Notes under the pieces: generated by a model
Told to the model about the DNA's origin: nothing
Database searches by the model: none
The model's input: only the letters and a program-made list of their open reading frames with translations
Assembly: GCF_036169555.1 (NCBI RefSeq)
Contig: NZ_CP108032.1
Span: 2,852,001-2,916,000 of the forward strand
DNA: 64,000 nt
From: Streptomyces sp. NBC_00306
GTDB lineage: Bacteria; Actinomycetota; Actinomycetes; Streptomycetales; Streptomycetaceae
Direction: 5' to 3'
Shown here: one piece after another, positions 16,888 to 26,444 of the stretch
How the letters are laid out: every line of letters begins with the position of its first letter
Numbering within the stretch: the stretch's first letter is position 1
Position numbers and translations under genes: made by a program

Positions 16888-17631
16888 TCAGGCGTCCCGC
16901 CGCGCAAGGGACCGGCCACCCGCCCACAGCGCCGCGCCCACCCACAGCGCCAGCACGCCGAGACCGCTCCACGGGCCCAGCGTGCCCGTCGCGTCCTGGA
17001 GCAGGATCTGCCGGCCCGCGCGGTCGGGAAGGAACTCCACCGCGCCCCCGACCTCAGAAATGTCGCCGACGACGAAGGACAGCATCAGCAGGAAGGGGAT
17101 GAGGACGCCCATCACCGCTGGCGCGCTGCGGAGGACGGCAGCGAGGCCCGCCGAGAACAGGGTGATGAGGCACAGGAAGATCCCACAGCCGATCACGGCG
17201 CGCACAGCGCCGGGGTCGGTGAGAGCGAGGCCGCGGTCGCCGAGGGAGGACTGCCCGGCGAGGAAGCAGGTCAGGCTGGTGAGGAGGCCGACCCCGAGGG
17301 ACAGCGCTCCGACGACGGCGAGTTTCGACGCCCAGAACAGACCTCTGCGTGGCACGGCCGTCAGGGACACGCGGATCGCGCCGCTGCGGTACTCCCCCGC
17401 CACGGCCAGGGCTCCGAAGGAGATGGCCGCGATCTGTCCGAATTCGAGGCCGAAGAAGGACGTGCGCAGCGGGTCGAAGTCCGGCCGCGCGGACTCCTGC
17501 GGGTCGAGGGTGGCGCACGCCAGGACCGAGAAGGCGACGGTGGCCACGAAGACGGCGGCGAGCGTGGCGCACAGGGACCGCAGCGAGCGGATCTTCAGCC
17601 ACTCGGCGTGCAGGACGGGCTTCGGGTTCAC
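16888..17631 (-). CDS. ABC-2 type transporter permease
   Basis: The 247-residue protein has about six hydrophobic segments, with an N-terminal helix after HAEWLKIRSLRS, a typical ABC-2 permease opening. The start is GTG 17631, overlapping the TGA of the ATPase gene (GTGA), so it is translationally coupled to the ATPase. The pair should form an exporter or lipid/peptide-resistance transporter. Its neighbour on the other strand is a two-component system, a frequent arrangement for antibiotic or envelope-stress sensing modules. Confidence 0.88.
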   Translation of the reverse strand: MNPKPVLHAEWLKIRSLRSLCATLAAVFVATVAFSVLACATLDPQESARPDFDPLRTSFFGLEFGQIAAISFGALAVAGEYRSGAIRVSLTAVPRRGLFWASKLAVVGALSLGVGLLTSLTCFLAGQSSLGDRGLALTDPGAVRAVIGCGIFLCLITLFSAGLAAVLRSAPAVMGVLIPFLLMLSFVVGDISEVGGAVEFLPDRAGRQILLQDATGTLGPWSGLGVLALWVGAALWAGGRSLARRDA

Positions 17632-18563
17632 GGTCGTACCTCCTGGGCGGCCGGGCGGGTGGCGGCGAACTCGGTCCGGTCCGCGGTGAGGGCGAGATAG
17701 GCCTGTTCCAACGTGGCCTGCTCTCCGGCGAGTTCGAGGATCGGGATGCCTTCCTGCGCGGCGAGTGGGCCGATGTCCGTCACCCGTGCGCCGTCGACCG
17801 TCCAGGTGCCGTCCTCGCCGGCGACGGGGGTGAAGCCCTTGCCCGTGAGCACGGTCCGCAGCCGCTCGTCGTCGGTGGTGCGCAGCCGTACCCGTGGGGT
17901 GGTCCAGGCGTCGATGAAGTCCCGCATGCCGGTGTCGGCGAGCAGCCGTCCCCGGCCGAGGACCACGAGGTGGTCGGCGAACGAGGCCGTCTCGCCCATG
18001 AGATGGCTGGAGACGAGCACGGCCCGGCCCTCCGCGGCCTGCCGGCGCATCAGTTCGCGGATCCAGATGATGCCCTCGGGGTCGAGGCCGTTGGACGGCT
18101 CGTCCAGCATCAGGACCGCCGGGTCGCCGAGCAGGGCCGCGGCGATGCCGAGGCGCTGGCGCATACCGAGCGAGAAGGTCCTGATCCGGCGGTGTGCGGC
18201 GGAGGCGATCCCCGACTGCTCCAGCACCTCGTCGATGCGCCGGGGTCCGATCCGGCCCGCCGCGGCGAGGATGCGCAGATGGTCGCGGGCGGTACGGGAG
18301 CCCTGCGCGGCCCCCGCGTCGAGCAGCGCGCCGACGTGGCGCAGCGGTTCGTCGATCGCGGCGTAGGGCCGTCCGCCGATGGTGGCGGTGCCGGACGTGG
18401 GGCGGTCCAGGCCGAGGATCAGCCGCATGGTGGTCGACTTCCCGGCGCCGTTCGGCCCGAGGAAGCCGGTGACCCGGCCGGGGTGGACGGCGAACGTGAG
18501 CCCGTCCACGGCCCGGGTCGCCCCGTACCGCTTGGTGAGGTTGGTGACGTCGATGCTGGTCAT
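17628..18563 (-). CDS. ABC transporter ATP-binding protein
   Basis: The 311-residue ATPase has Walker A GPNGAGKST, signature FSLGMRQRLGIA, Walker B VLMLDEPSNGLDPEG and a switch His (VSSHLMGE), followed by an additional C-terminal domain of about 90 residues, as in drug-resistance ATPases of the DrrA/CcmA type. It partners with the overlapping ABC-2 permease. ATG 18563 is chosen because family alignment begins there; GTG 18587, which lies nine bases behind a GGGGGAGG stretch, is an alternative. Confidence 0.9.
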   Translation of the reverse strand: MTSIDVTNLTKRYGATRAVDGLTFAVHPGRVTGFLGPNGAGKSTTMRLILGLDRPTSGTATIGGRPYAAIDEPLRHVGALLDAGAAQGSRTARDHLRILAAAGRIGPRRIDEVLEQSGIASAAHRRIRTFSLGMRQRLGIAAALLGDPAVLMLDEPSNGLDPEGIIWIRELMRRQAAEGRAVLVSSHLMGETASFADHLVVLGRGRLLADTGMRDFIDAWTTPRVRLRTTDDERLRTVLTGKGFTPVAGEDGTWTVDGARVTDIGPLAAQEGIPILELAGEQATLEQAYLALTADRTEFAATRPAAQEVRP

Positions 18564-18617
18564 GGGGCCAGCGTGGCCGCCGGCCACGGGCCGGGGCCTC
18601 CCCCGCCGGTGGAAAGA

Positions 18618-18639
18618 GGCTCCCCCGCACGGGGGAGCC
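18618..18639. promoter_or_regulatory. Perfect inverted repeat between ABC and two-component operons
   Basis: GGCTCCCCC-GCAC-GGGGGAGCC is a perfect nine-base inverted repeat in the roughly 85-base region between the divergent ATPase and sensor-kinase genes. Its position suits an operator for the NarL-type regulator controlling both operons. A hairpin role in one of the leaders cannot be excluded. Confidence 0.5.
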
Positions 18640-18670
18640 GCCCCGGCCGGCGCGCTGGCACGATGACGGG

Positions 18671-19846
18671 ATGCTCCTCGGCCTCCTGCGTCCGCTGATC
18701 CGCCCGGTCACCTACACCCGCTGGCTTCATCTGATCATCGGCACCGTCTTCTTCGGCATGTACCTGTTCGTCGACGAACACCGGCTGTACATCCCCTTCG
18801 TGCTGCTGGGACTGCTGGGGCTCGTTCCGGCGGTACGGCTCGCCGAAGGGCTCCAGGCGCGGCTGCTGCTGTCGCCGCACAGCTACAAGGACGCGTCCTC
18901 GGGCATCGCCGCCGCGTCGTCCGCCACCTGGGCAGACCGGGGGCGTACGGCGCTGTGGCTGGAGATCCGGCTCGGGCTGGGACTGCTCTGCGGTCTGGTC
19001 ACGGTCCAGTTGCTGGGGGTGGTGGTGGATCTGGTCTCGGCGGCGTCCGGACCCGGCCCGGCACGGGTCCTGACCCTCCAACTGCCGGGCGGCCACTGGT
19101 GGTATGCGCTGCTGGTACCCCTGCCGCTCGCCGCGCTCGCGGCCTTCGTGGTGGGCGTCGGGGAGCTGATCACGGCGATCGCCCGGCGGCTGCTCGGCCC
19201 CTCCGCGGCGGAACGGCTGGCCGCGCTGGAGGAGCGCACCGAGCAGTTGCTGGAGCGCAACCGGATCGCGGGCGAGCTGCACGACTCGATCGGGCACGCG
19301 CTGACGGTGGCGGTGGTGCAGGCGGGGGCGGCCAGGGCCGCGGGGAACGCGGAGTTCACGGACCGCGCGCTCGGTGCCATCGAGGAGACCGGGCGGGCGG
19401 CTCTGGAGGACCTGGAGCGGGTCCTGCTGGTGCTGCGCGAATCCGGGCAGCCGGTGGGCAGCCGCCCCACGCTGGCCGACGCGGACCGGCTGCTGGAGTC
19501 CGCGCGCGCGTCCGGCGCCGAGGTGGTGGCGGAGGTGAGCGGGCCGCTGGCACTCGTGCCCGGGCCGGTCTCCCGGGAGGGGTACCGCATCGTGCAGGAG
19601 GCGCTGACCAACGTCCTGCGGCACGCGGGCCCGGTGCCGACGCGGGTGCGGATCGAGGTCGCCGCCGGCCGGCTGGAGCTCGAGGTGAACAACTCCCTGG
19701 TGGAGCCCGCGACTTCAGGCGGCCGCGGCAGCGGGCTGCGCGGCATACGGGAGCGGGCCGCGCTGCTCGGCGGCCACGCCACGGCCGGTCCGCACGAGGG
19801 CCGGTGGAGGGTGCGGGTCGGCCTGCCGCTGGACGGCCTACGCTGA
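18671..19846 (+). CDS. NarL-type sensor histidine kinase
   Basis: The 391-residue kinase has two N-terminal hydrophobic segments (about 15-60) and two more around residues 95-165, with no large extracellular domain, as in intramembrane-sensing kinases. The HisKA_3 dimerisation domain contains ELHDSIGHAL with the phosphoacceptor His204, followed by the HATPase domain (ALTNVLRHAG and RGSGLRGIRERAALLGG). It is followed four bases later by its response regulator. CACGAT at 18659-18664 and the absence of a ribosome site hint at a leaderless transcript beginning near ATG 18671. Confidence 0.92.
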   Translation: MLLGLLRPLIRPVTYTRWLHLIIGTVFFGMYLFVDEHRLYIPFVLLGLLGLVPAVRLAEGLQARLLLSPHSYKDASSGIAAASSATWADRGRTALWLEIRLGLGLLCGLVTVQLLGVVVDLVSAASGPGPARVLTLQLPGGHWWYALLVPLPLAALAAFVVGVGELITAIARRLLGPSAAERLAALEERTEQLLERNRIAGELHDSIGHALTVAVVQAGAARAAGNAEFTDRALGAIEETGRAALEDLERVLLVLRESGQPVGSRPTLADADRLLESARASGAEVVAEVSGPLALVPGPVSREGYRIVQEALTNVLRHAGPVPTRVRIEVAAGRLELEVNNSLVEPATSGGRGSGLRGIRERAALLGGHATAGPHEGRWRVRVGLPLDGLR

Positions 19847-19850
19847 CCGG

Positions 19851-20501
19851 GTGCCGATCTCCGTACTCCTCGTCGACGACGAACCCCTGGTCCGGGCCGG
19901 GCTGCGGGCCGTCCTGGAGGCGCAGCCGGACATCGAGGTGACCGGTGAGGCGGCCGACGGCGCGGCGGTGATACCGCTGGTGCGCCAACTGCGCCCCGAT
20001 GTGGTGGCGATGGACGTCCGGATGCCCCTGCTCGACGGCATCGAGGCGACGCGCGCCGTGCTGCGGACGGTCACCGATCCGCCGAAGATCCTGGTCATCA
20101 CGACCTTCGAGAACGACGAGTACGTCTACGAGGCCCTGCGTGCCGGCGCCGCGGGCTTTCTGCTCAAGCGGGCCCGCCCCACCGAGATCGTGCACGCGGT
20201 CCGGCTCGTCGCGGAGGGCGAGTCGCTGCTCTTCCCGGCCGCGGTGCGTTCGCTGGCCGCGGAGTACGGCAGCGGCACCGCCCGTGCGGCGATGGAGCGC
20301 GCCGCGCTGACCGAGCGGGAGGCGGCGGTGCTGCGGCTGATGGCGCGCGGTCTGACGAACGCGGAGATCGCCGCGCACCTGGTCGTCGGCACGGAGACGG
20401 TCAAGACCCATGTCAGCGCCGTACTGGGGAAGCTGGGCGCCCGCGACCGTACCCAGGCGGTCATCGCCGCGTACGAGTCGGGGTTCGTCACACCCGCCTG
20501 A
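19851..20501 (+). CDS. NarL/LuxR-type response regulator
   Basis: The 216-residue protein has a receiver domain with acidic pocket DDE near residues 8-10, phosphoacceptor Asp55 in VAMDVRMP, and conserved Thr and Lys (TTFEND, LLKRA). The C-terminal LuxR helix-turn-helix (about 150-210) contains LTEREAAVLRLMARGLTNAEIA. Start GTG 19851, four bases after the kinase stop. Likely targets are its own operon and the divergent ABC transporter. A 17-bp terminator hairpin follows. Confidence 0.93.
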   Translation: MPISVLLVDDEPLVRAGLRAVLEAQPDIEVTGEAADGAAVIPLVRQLRPDVVAMDVRMPLLDGIEATRAVLRTVTDPPKILVITTFENDEYVYEALRAGAAGFLLKRARPTEIVHAVRLVAEGESLLFPAAVRSLAAEYGSGTARAAMERAALTEREAAVLRLMARGLTNAEIAAHLVVGTETVKTHVSAVLGKLGARDRTQAVIAAYESGFVTPA

Positions 20502-20516
20502 GCGGCTGGGCACGGA

Positions 20517-20560
20517 CCTGCGCCCCGCCGCTCTCGGGGGAGTGAGCGGCGGGGCGCAGG
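20517..20560. terminator. Bidirectional terminator, 17-bp perfect stem
   Basis: CCTGCGCCCCGCCGCTC (20517-20533) pairs perfectly with 20544-20560 across a 10-base loop. It lies between the convergent response-regulator and ThDP-enzyme genes. Confidence 0.85.
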
Positions 20561-20607
20561 GGTTCGGTACGGGCCGGTCCGGACGACCGGCCGTCAGGGA
20601 CCGGCCC

Positions 20608-22290
20608 TCAGAGGTGGGTCGGCGCGAACATCCTCAGGACCGCCGGGAGGACGACCACCGACGGGCCGGGCTCCGCGAAGGACTTGGCGAGGTCCTCCGT
20701 CAGCGACTCGGGCGTCGTACGGACGGCCGGCACGCCGAAGGACTCGGCGAGCGCCACGAAGTCCGGTCGGGCGAGCTCGGTGGCGGTCGCCTCGCCGAAG
20801 GCGTCGGTCATGTACTCGCGCAGGATGCCGTAACCGCCGTCGTCCACGATCAGCCAGGTGACGGGGAGTCCGTACTGCCGGGCGGTGGCCAGTTCGGCGA
20901 TCGAGTACATCGCCCCGCCGTCGCCGGAGACCGCGAGGACCGGCCGGGTCGGGTCGGCGGCCGCCGCGCCGAGGGCGGCGGGGAAGCCGTAGCCGAGGCC
21001 GCCGGCGCCCTGAGCCGAGTGCATCGTGTTCGGGTGGCGGGCGTCGAACGCCGACCAGGCCCAGTACGCGAGGATCGTCATGTCCCAGAAGCTGGGCGAG
21101 GTGTCCGGCAGGGCTTCCCTGACGGAGGCCAGCAGCCGCTGTTCCAGGGTGAGTTCCTGGGCGTCGATGCGTTCGCGTACGGCGGCCAGGACGGTGCGCA
21201 CCCGCTCGGGCGCGGTCTCGTCCTGACGGGGCTCCACCGTCTCCAGCAGGGCGGACAGGGCGAGCCGCGCATCCGCGTGGATGCCGAGGCAGTCGTGGTT
21301 GGAGCCGAGCTTGCCGGCGTCCGCCTCGATCTGGATCACCCGGCCGCGCGGGGCGAACGTGTGGTAGTTCGAGGACAGTTCGCCGAGTCCGGAGCCGACG
21401 ACCAGCAGGACGTCGGCGTCCTCCAGGAAGTCGGTGGTGTGCCGGTCCTCCAGCCAGGACTGGAGCGAGAGCGGGTGCTCCCAGGGGAAGGCGCCCTTGC
21501 CGCCGAAGGTCGTGACGACCGGGGCGTCGATCCGCTCGGCGAGCGCGAGCAGCTTGCCGCAGGCGTCGGAGCGCACGGCCCCGCCGCCCGCGATGATCGC
21601 CGGGCGCCGGGCGTTCGCCAGCAGATGGGCCGCCACGGCGGTCAGTTCGGGCCGGGGCACGACCTCGTCGGGCGTCGCGTCCATCGCGGTGACGACCGGC
21701 AGTTCCGTCTGCGCGAGCAGGACGTCCTGCGGGATCTCGACCCAGACCGGGCCGTGCGGCGCGGTGAGCGCCGACTCCCATGCGGCGGCGATCGTCGAGG
21801 GGATCTGGGACTGGGTGCGGGCCGTGTGGACGGACTTCACCACGTCCCGGAACGAGGCCTGCTGGTCGCGCAGTTCGTGCAGATAGCCGTGGCGTCCGCC
21901 GCCGAGTCCGGCGCTCGGCACCTGGCTGCCGACGGCGAGCACCGGCGCGGAGGCGGCGGCCGCCTCCTGCAGCGCGGCCAGCGACATCAGCGCACCGGGT
22001 CCGGTGGACAGCAGCAGCGGGGCCACCTCTCCGGTGATCCGGCCGTAGGCGTCGGCGGCGAAGCCGGCGTTGTTCTCCACACGCAGCCCGACGTAGGAGA
22101 GCGACGAGCGGCGCAGGGCGTCGAACATGCCGAGCGCGTGCTGGCCGGGCAGCCCGAAGACGGTGGTGGCGCCGAGGCCCTGGAGCGTCTCGACGACGAG
22201 GTCACCGCCGTTGCGCCCGGCCGGCGGGTTGAGCGCGGCCTGCGTCTGCTGCGGTGTGGGCCGCAGGACGATGTCGTGGTCGTGCGTCAC
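20608..22290 (-). CDS. Thiamine diphosphate-dependent enzyme (acetolactate synthase/decarboxylase family)
   Basis: The 560-residue protein has the three-domain ThDP layout. The N-terminal pyrimidine domain contains the catalytic Glu in [17 protein letters not shown] central domain follows, then the C-terminal pyrophosphate domain with the metal-binding GDG of [14 protein letters not shown] about 370 residues further on. Start GTG 22290 overlaps the TGA of the ureohydrolase gene. Acetolactate synthase is unlikely because no small subunit is adjacent. Its length and its pairing with a ureohydrolase recall 2-ketoarginine decarboxylase (AruI, arginine transaminase pathway) or N2-carboxyethylarginine synthase. 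The specific reaction is inference. Confidence 0.85.
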   Translation of the reverse strand: MTHDHDIVLRPTPQQTQAALNPPAGRNGGDLVVETLQGLGATTVFGLPGQHALGMFDALRRSSLSYVGLRVENNAGFAADAYGRITGEVAPLLLSTGPGALMSLAALQEAAAASAPVLAVGSQVPSAGLGGGRHGYLHELRDQQASFRDVVKSVHTARTQSQIPSTIAAAWESALTAPHGPVWVEIPQDVLLAQTELPVVTAMDATPDEVVPRPELTAVAAHLLANARRPAIIAGGGAVRSDACGKLLALAERIDAPVVTTFGGKGAFPWEHPLSLQSWLEDRHTTDFLEDADVLLVVGSGLGELSSNYHTFAPRGRVIQIEADAGKLGSNHDCLGIHADARLALSALLETVEPRQDETAPERVRTVLAAVRERIDAQELTLEQRLLASVREALPDTSPSFWDMTILAYWAWSAFDARHPNTMHSAQGAGGLGYGFPAALGAAAADPTRPVLAVSGDGGAMYSIAELATARQYGLPVTWLIVDDGGYGILREYMTDAFGEATATELARPDFVALAESFGVPAVRTTPESLTEDLAKSFAEPGPSVVVLPAVLRMFAPTHL

Positions 22291-23267
22291 TTCGCCCCGC
22301 CCGTCTCGCGGGCGGCCGCGATCTGCCGGGACATGATCGTGGTCAGCTCGTACGCCGTGTGGGAGGCGGCGACGGAGGTGATCTCGGCGTGGTCGTACGC
22401 GGGGGCGACCTCGACGACGTCGGCGGAGACGAGGTTGCAGGAGGACAGGCCGCGCAGGATCTCCAGCAGCTCGCGGGAGGTCATGCCGCCGGCCTCGGGG
22501 GTGCCGGTGCCGGGGGCGTGCGCCGGGTCGAGGCAGTCGATGTCGATCGAGATGTACAGCGGGCGGTCGCCGATGCGGGCGCGCAGCTGGTCGGCGACCT
22601 CGTCGGCGCCCCGGCGGTAGACGTCGGCGGAGGTGACGATGCCGAAGCCGAGCTTCTCGTCGTCGGTGAGGTCCTGCTTGCCGTAGAGCGGCCCGCGGAT
22701 GCCGACGTGGGAGAGCGCCTCGGTGTCGAGGATGCCCTCCTCGACGGCGCGGCGGAACGGCGTGCCGTGCGTGTACTCGGCGCCGAAGTACGTGTCCCAG
22801 GTGTCGAGATGCGCGTCGAAGTGCAGCAGCGCGACCGGGCCGTGCTTCTTGGAGACGGCGCGCAGCAGCGGCAGCGCGATGGTGTGGTCACCGCCGAGGG
22901 TCATCATCCGGGCGCCGGTGCCGAGCAGGTCGTCGGCGGCGGCCTCGATGGTCTCGACGGCCTCGTTGATGTTGAACGGGTTCGCCGCGATGTCGCCGGC
23001 GTCGGCGACCTGGGCGAGCGCAAAGGGCGAGGCGTCCTGCGCCGGGTTGTAGGGGCGCAGGAGCCTCGACGCCTCACGGATGGCGTTGCCGCCGAAGCGC
23101 GCGCCGGGACGGTAGGAGACCCCGGCGTCGAAGGGCACACCGACGACGGCGACGTCGGTGGTGCCGACCTCGTCGAGCCGTGGCAGCCGGGCGAACGTGG
23201 CGGGTCCGGCGTACCGCGGGATGCGGGACGAGTCGATCGGGCCGCGCGGCTGCTCGTTGCTGCTCAT
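22287..23267 (-). CDS. Ureohydrolase (agmatinase/guanidinobutyrase family)
   Basis: The 326-residue protein carries all binuclear manganese motifs of the arginase/agmatinase family: [23 protein letters not shown] and [19 protein letters not shown]. It should release urea from a guanidino compound such as agmatine or 4-guanidinobutyrate. ATG 23267 has AAGAAGG eight bases upstream. It lies 41 bases after the symporter gene and overlaps the ThDP gene by four bases, so the three form one operon. Agmatinase is the usual default label; guanidinobutyrase would suit the context better. Confidence 0.9.
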   Translation of the reverse strand: MSSNEQPRGPIDSSRIPRYAGPATFARLPRLDEVGTTDVAVVGVPFDAGVSYRPGARFGGNAIREASRLLRPYNPAQDASPFALAQVADAGDIAANPFNINEAVETIEAAADDLLGTGARMMTLGGDHTIALPLLRAVSKKHGPVALLHFDAHLDTWDTYFGAEYTHGTPFRRAVEEGILDTEALSHVGIRGPLYGKQDLTDDEKLGFGIVTSADVYRRGADEVADQLRARIGDRPLYISIDIDCLDPAHAPGTGTPEAGGMTSRELLEILRGLSSCNLVSADVVEVAPAYDHAEITSVAASHTAYELTTIMSRQIAAARETGGAK

Positions 23268-23308
23268 GTGAAATGCCTTCTTTCCTACGCTTCGTTGCGG
23301 TTACGACT

Positions 23309-24784
23309 TTAGCTGGGGACCGGAGCGGCCTCGGCCGGTGTCTCTTCCTCGCCGCCGCGGCCCGCCAGCCGCTCGCGCCAGTTCGCGAGCGTCGCCTCGT
23401 CGGTCGGCGGGGTCACGAGGCTCACGACGATGTAGACCGCGAGCGAGGCGAGCAGCCCGTAGTAGATGGGCTCGTTGGCGAGGATGCCGTACGTCGCCAT
23501 CAGACCGATGACCGAGAGACCGCCGACGATCACCGCGGCCAGCGCGCCGGCGACCGTGCCGCGCTTCCACAGCAGCCCGCCGAGGATCGGCACCAGCAGC
23601 CCGCCGACGAGCAGGTTGTAGGCGACGGTGAGGGCCTCGACGACGTTGTTCAGGGCGATGGCGATACAGATGACCGCGATGCCCATGGCCAGGATGAACA
23701 TGCGGTTGTCCTTGACCTCGTCGGCCTCGCCGTGTTCCTTGGCGCCGCGCGAGGTGAGCCCCCGCAGCCGCGACCAGATGTCGTTGTTGGCGACGGTGGC
23801 GCAGGCGATGAGCGCGCCGGACGACGTCGACATGACGGCGGCGAGGGCGGCGGCGAGCACCAGACCGCGCACACCCATGGGCAGTTCGTCCTTGACGATG
23901 GTCGCGAAGGCGTCGTCGGCGTTGGGCAGCTTCGGGTAGAGGACCTTGGCCGCGGTGCCGATCACGGCGCCGGCGAGGGCGTAGACGAGGCAGTAGGTAC
24001 CGGCGACGGTGCCGCCGTAGCGGGCGACCTTGTCGCTGCGCGCGGTGAACACCCGCTGCCAGATGTCCTGGCCGATCAGCATGCCGAAGGTGTAGATCAG
24101 GACGTACGTGAAGATCGTCTCGCCGCCGATGCCCAGCGGGTCGAAGTACTCGGTGGGCAGCTTGGCCTTCATCTCGCTGAAGCCGCCGGCCTTGACCACC
24201 GCGATGGGCAGCAGGAGCAGCAGCACACCGATCGTCTTCACGACGAACTGCACCATGTCGGTGAGGGTGATCGACCACATGCCGCCGAGCGTGGAGTACG
24301 CGACGACGATCGCGCCGCCGAGGATGATCGACGCGGTGCGGTTGATGTCGAACAGGACGTCGAAGATCGTGGCGTAGGCGATGGTCGAGGTGACCGCCAG
24401 CATCAGGGTGTACGCCCACATCACGACACCGGAGATGAGGCCCGCCCGGCCGCCGTAGCGCAGGTCGAGCATCTCGGAGACGGTGTAGACCTTCAGCCGG
24501 GCGATCCGCGCGGAGAAGAACACGGAGAGCGCGAGCAGGCCGAGACCGATGGTGAAGACCATCCAGGCGCCGGAGAGGCCGTACTTGTAGCCGAGGCCGA
24601 CGCCGCCGATGGTCGAGGCGCCGCCGAGGACGATGGCGGCCATGGTGCCCGAGTACATCGTGGGGCCGAGGCGGCGGCCCGCGACCAGGAACTCACTCTT
24701 GGACTTGGCGCGGCGCATGCCCCACCAGCCCATGCCGAGCATGCCGGCCAGATAGACGACGATCACTGCGTAGTCGACAGCCAT
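23309..24784 (-). CDS. Sodium:solute symporter (SSS family)
   Basis: The 491-residue membrane protein has about 13 hydrophobic helices and SSS-family wording, including the N-terminal FLVAGRRLGP segment and GGASTIGGVGLGYKYG near residue 55. It should import a small solute with sodium. Its operon partners suggest a guanidino or amino compound, but specificity cannot be read from sequence. ATG 24784 is preceded by GGAGGGAAA. It is the first gene of the operon and divergent from the PucR regulator. Confidence 0.9.
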   Translation of the reverse strand: MAVDYAVIVVYLAGMLGMGWWGMRRAKSKSEFLVAGRRLGPTMYSGTMAAIVLGGASTIGGVGLGYKYGLSGAWMVFTIGLGLLALSVFFSARIARLKVYTVSEMLDLRYGGRAGLISGVVMWAYTLMLAVTSTIAYATIFDVLFDINRTASIILGGAIVVAYSTLGGMWSITLTDMVQFVVKTIGVLLLLLPIAVVKAGGFSEMKAKLPTEYFDPLGIGGETIFTYVLIYTFGMLIGQDIWQRVFTARSDKVARYGGTVAGTYCLVYALAGAVIGTAAKVLYPKLPNADDAFATIVKDELPMGVRGLVLAAALAAVMSTSSGALIACATVANNDIWSRLRGLTSRGAKEHGEADEVKDNRMFILAMGIAVICIAIALNNVVEALTVAYNLLVGGLLVPILGGLLWKRGTVAGALAAVIVGGLSVIGLMATYGILANEPIYYGLLASLAVYIVVSLVTPPTDEATLANWRERLAGRGGEEETPAEAAPVPS

Positions 24785-24853
24785 CGGCTTTCCCTCCGTC
24801 TCGTCCCCCGGGTCCTCAGGTCTTGTCGACAGCTGACGCTAGGTGGCCGGAAA

Positions 24854-24912
24854 GAAACGCTGAAGTGTACGTTTCATCCATTGTCGACCTCGTCTATGGA
24901 TGGACTGTCCAT
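24854..24912. promoter_or_regulatory. Two inverted repeats in the symporter-pucR intergenic region
   Basis: GAAACG and CGTTTC (24854-24859, 24870-24875) form an inverted repeat with a 10-base spacer. ATGGAC-T-GTCCAT (24900-24912) is a perfect repeat overlapping the start of the PucR gene. Either could be an operator for the divergent regulator; this is inferred only from symmetry and position. Confidence 0.4.
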
Positions 24913-26383
24913 GCCGGAGACCGCAGCGGCACCTCCCACCCCACCGGTCCCGCTGACCGCACTGCTGGCGCGTGAGGATCTCGGCCTGCGCCAGATCGCC
25001 GGGCCGCGGGAGCCCGGTGCGGTCATCCACATGGTGCACACCTCCGAGATGGCGGATCCCTATCCGTATCTGCTCGGCGGAGAACTGCTGCTCAGCGCGG
25101 GCGTACTGCTGGAGGATCCCGACCGCTACGTCTCGCGCATCGTCGCGGCGGGGGCGGCGGCGCTCGGTTTCGGCGTCACGCCGGTGTACGACACGGTGCC
25201 CGCCGAGCTGGTCGAGGCGTGCGACCGGCACGGCCTGCCGCTGCTGGAGGTGCCGCCGCCGACCACCTTCACGGCCGTGGCCCGGGCGGTGTGGCGGTTG
25301 ATGGCGGAGGCACGCCATCGCGAGCTGCGGAGGGTGACACAGGCACAGCAGGGCCTGGCCGCGGCGGCCGCCCGCCCGGACCCGGTCCCGGCCGTCCTCA
25401 CCCAGCTGGCGTCCCGGGTCGGCGGCCAGGCCGTGCTGCTGGCCGCGGACGGTACGGAGCTGTCGGCCGCCGGCCGCGCCCCGTCCCCGGGGGCCCGCCG
25501 GGCCCTGGCGCGGCTCGCCGGCGTGGTGGGCCCGGGCAGCCCGCCTGTGCCGGAGGCCGCGGAGGGCAGTGCACGGCCCGCGCCGAGCTCCGCCAGCGAC
25601 ACCGTCGACGGCATCCACCTCGCCGCGTACGCCCTCGGCGGCAGTCAGGGGCTCGTCCTCGGGCTCTGCGCCCCCGGGCGTGAGCCGGGTGACCACACCG
25701 TCGCCGGGGTCGCCGTCGTGCTGCTGTCCCTGCTCACCGCGCCCCACCAGGGCGTCGACGCGACGGGCCGCAGCGCGGCCCTTGTACGGCTGCTGCTGGG
25801 AGCCGGGCCCGCGGAGGCCGCGCCGCTGCTCGGGGCCGAGCGGTGGACCGTGGTGCACGCGCGCGGCGGGCGCGGCACCCCCTTCGACGCGTCCGCGCTG
25901 GGAGCCGCCCTCGGCAGCGCGCTCGTGGATCCGGCGGGCGACGGCACGGTACGCATCCTGCTGCCGGCCGGCCGCGAGGTGACCGCCCAGCCGGGCTGGG
26001 TCCTCGGCGTGAGCGACCCCGTGGCCCCGCAGGATCTCGGAGCCGCCGACACCCGCGCGGCGCGGGCGCTGCACCGGGCCATGGCCACCCGCAGCGAGCT
26101 GGTGCGCCATCGCGGCACCTCGCTCGCCGCACTGCTCTCCCCCGAGGAAGCGGCGACCCACGCCCGGCTGCGCCTCGCCCCGCTCGCGGACTCCCCCGCC
26201 CTGGTGGAGACCCTGCGCAGCTGGCTCTCGCTGCACGGCAGCTGGGACCGTACGGCCGCCGCGATGGAGGTCCACCGCAACACGGTGCGCCAGCGGATCA
26301 GCCGCTGCGCGGCGCTGCTGGACGAGGACCTGGACGACGCGGACGTACGGATGGAGCTGTGGTTCGCGCTGCGCTGGCTCTGA
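24896..26383 (+). CDS. PucR-family transcriptional regulator
   Basis: The 495-residue protein has an N-terminal purine-catabolism (PucR) sensing domain (about 15-140; REPGAVIHMVHTSEMADPYPYLLGGELLLSAG spans its core) and a C-terminal PucR helix-turn-helix (about 430-490; AAAMEVHRNTVRQRISRC). PucR regulators usually activate catabolic operons for purines or other nitrogen compounds. It is divergent from the symporter-ureohydrolase-ThDP operon and is its likely regulator. ATGs at 24896 and 24911 are both possible starts; neither has a strong ribosome site. Confidence 0.88.
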   Translation: MDGLSMPETAAAPPTPPVPLTALLAREDLGLRQIAGPREPGAVIHMVHTSEMADPYPYLLGGELLLSAGVLLEDPDRYVSRIVAAGAAALGFGVTPVYDTVPAELVEACDRHGLPLLEVPPPTTFTAVARAVWRLMAEARHRELRRVTQAQQGLAAAAARPDPVPAVLTQLASRVGGQAVLLAADGTELSAAGRAPSPGARRALARLAGVVGPGSPPVPEAAEGSARPAPSSASDTVDGIHLAAYALGGSQGLVLGLCAPGREPGDHTVAGVAVVLLSLLTAPHQGVDATGRSAALVRLLLGAGPAEAAPLLGAERWTVVHARGGRGTPFDASALGAALGSALVDPAGDGTVRILLPAGREVTAQPGWVLGVSDPVAPQDLGAADTRAARALHRAMATRSELVRHRGTSLAALLSPEEAATHARLRLAPLADSPALVETLRSWLSLHGSWDRTAAAMEVHRNTVRQRISRCAALLDEDLDDADVRMELWFALRWL

Positions 26384-26444
26384 GGCGCGCCGGGCGGCGC
26401 GGTGTGTGATGTGCGCGACCACCGCGGGACCGCCCTGGACAGGC

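Noticed and set aside
20410..22620. Long plus-strand frame opposite the ThDP enzyme
   Set aside because: Antisense shadow with Arg/Gly-rich composition and no family features; the minus-strand gene has all ThDP motifs.
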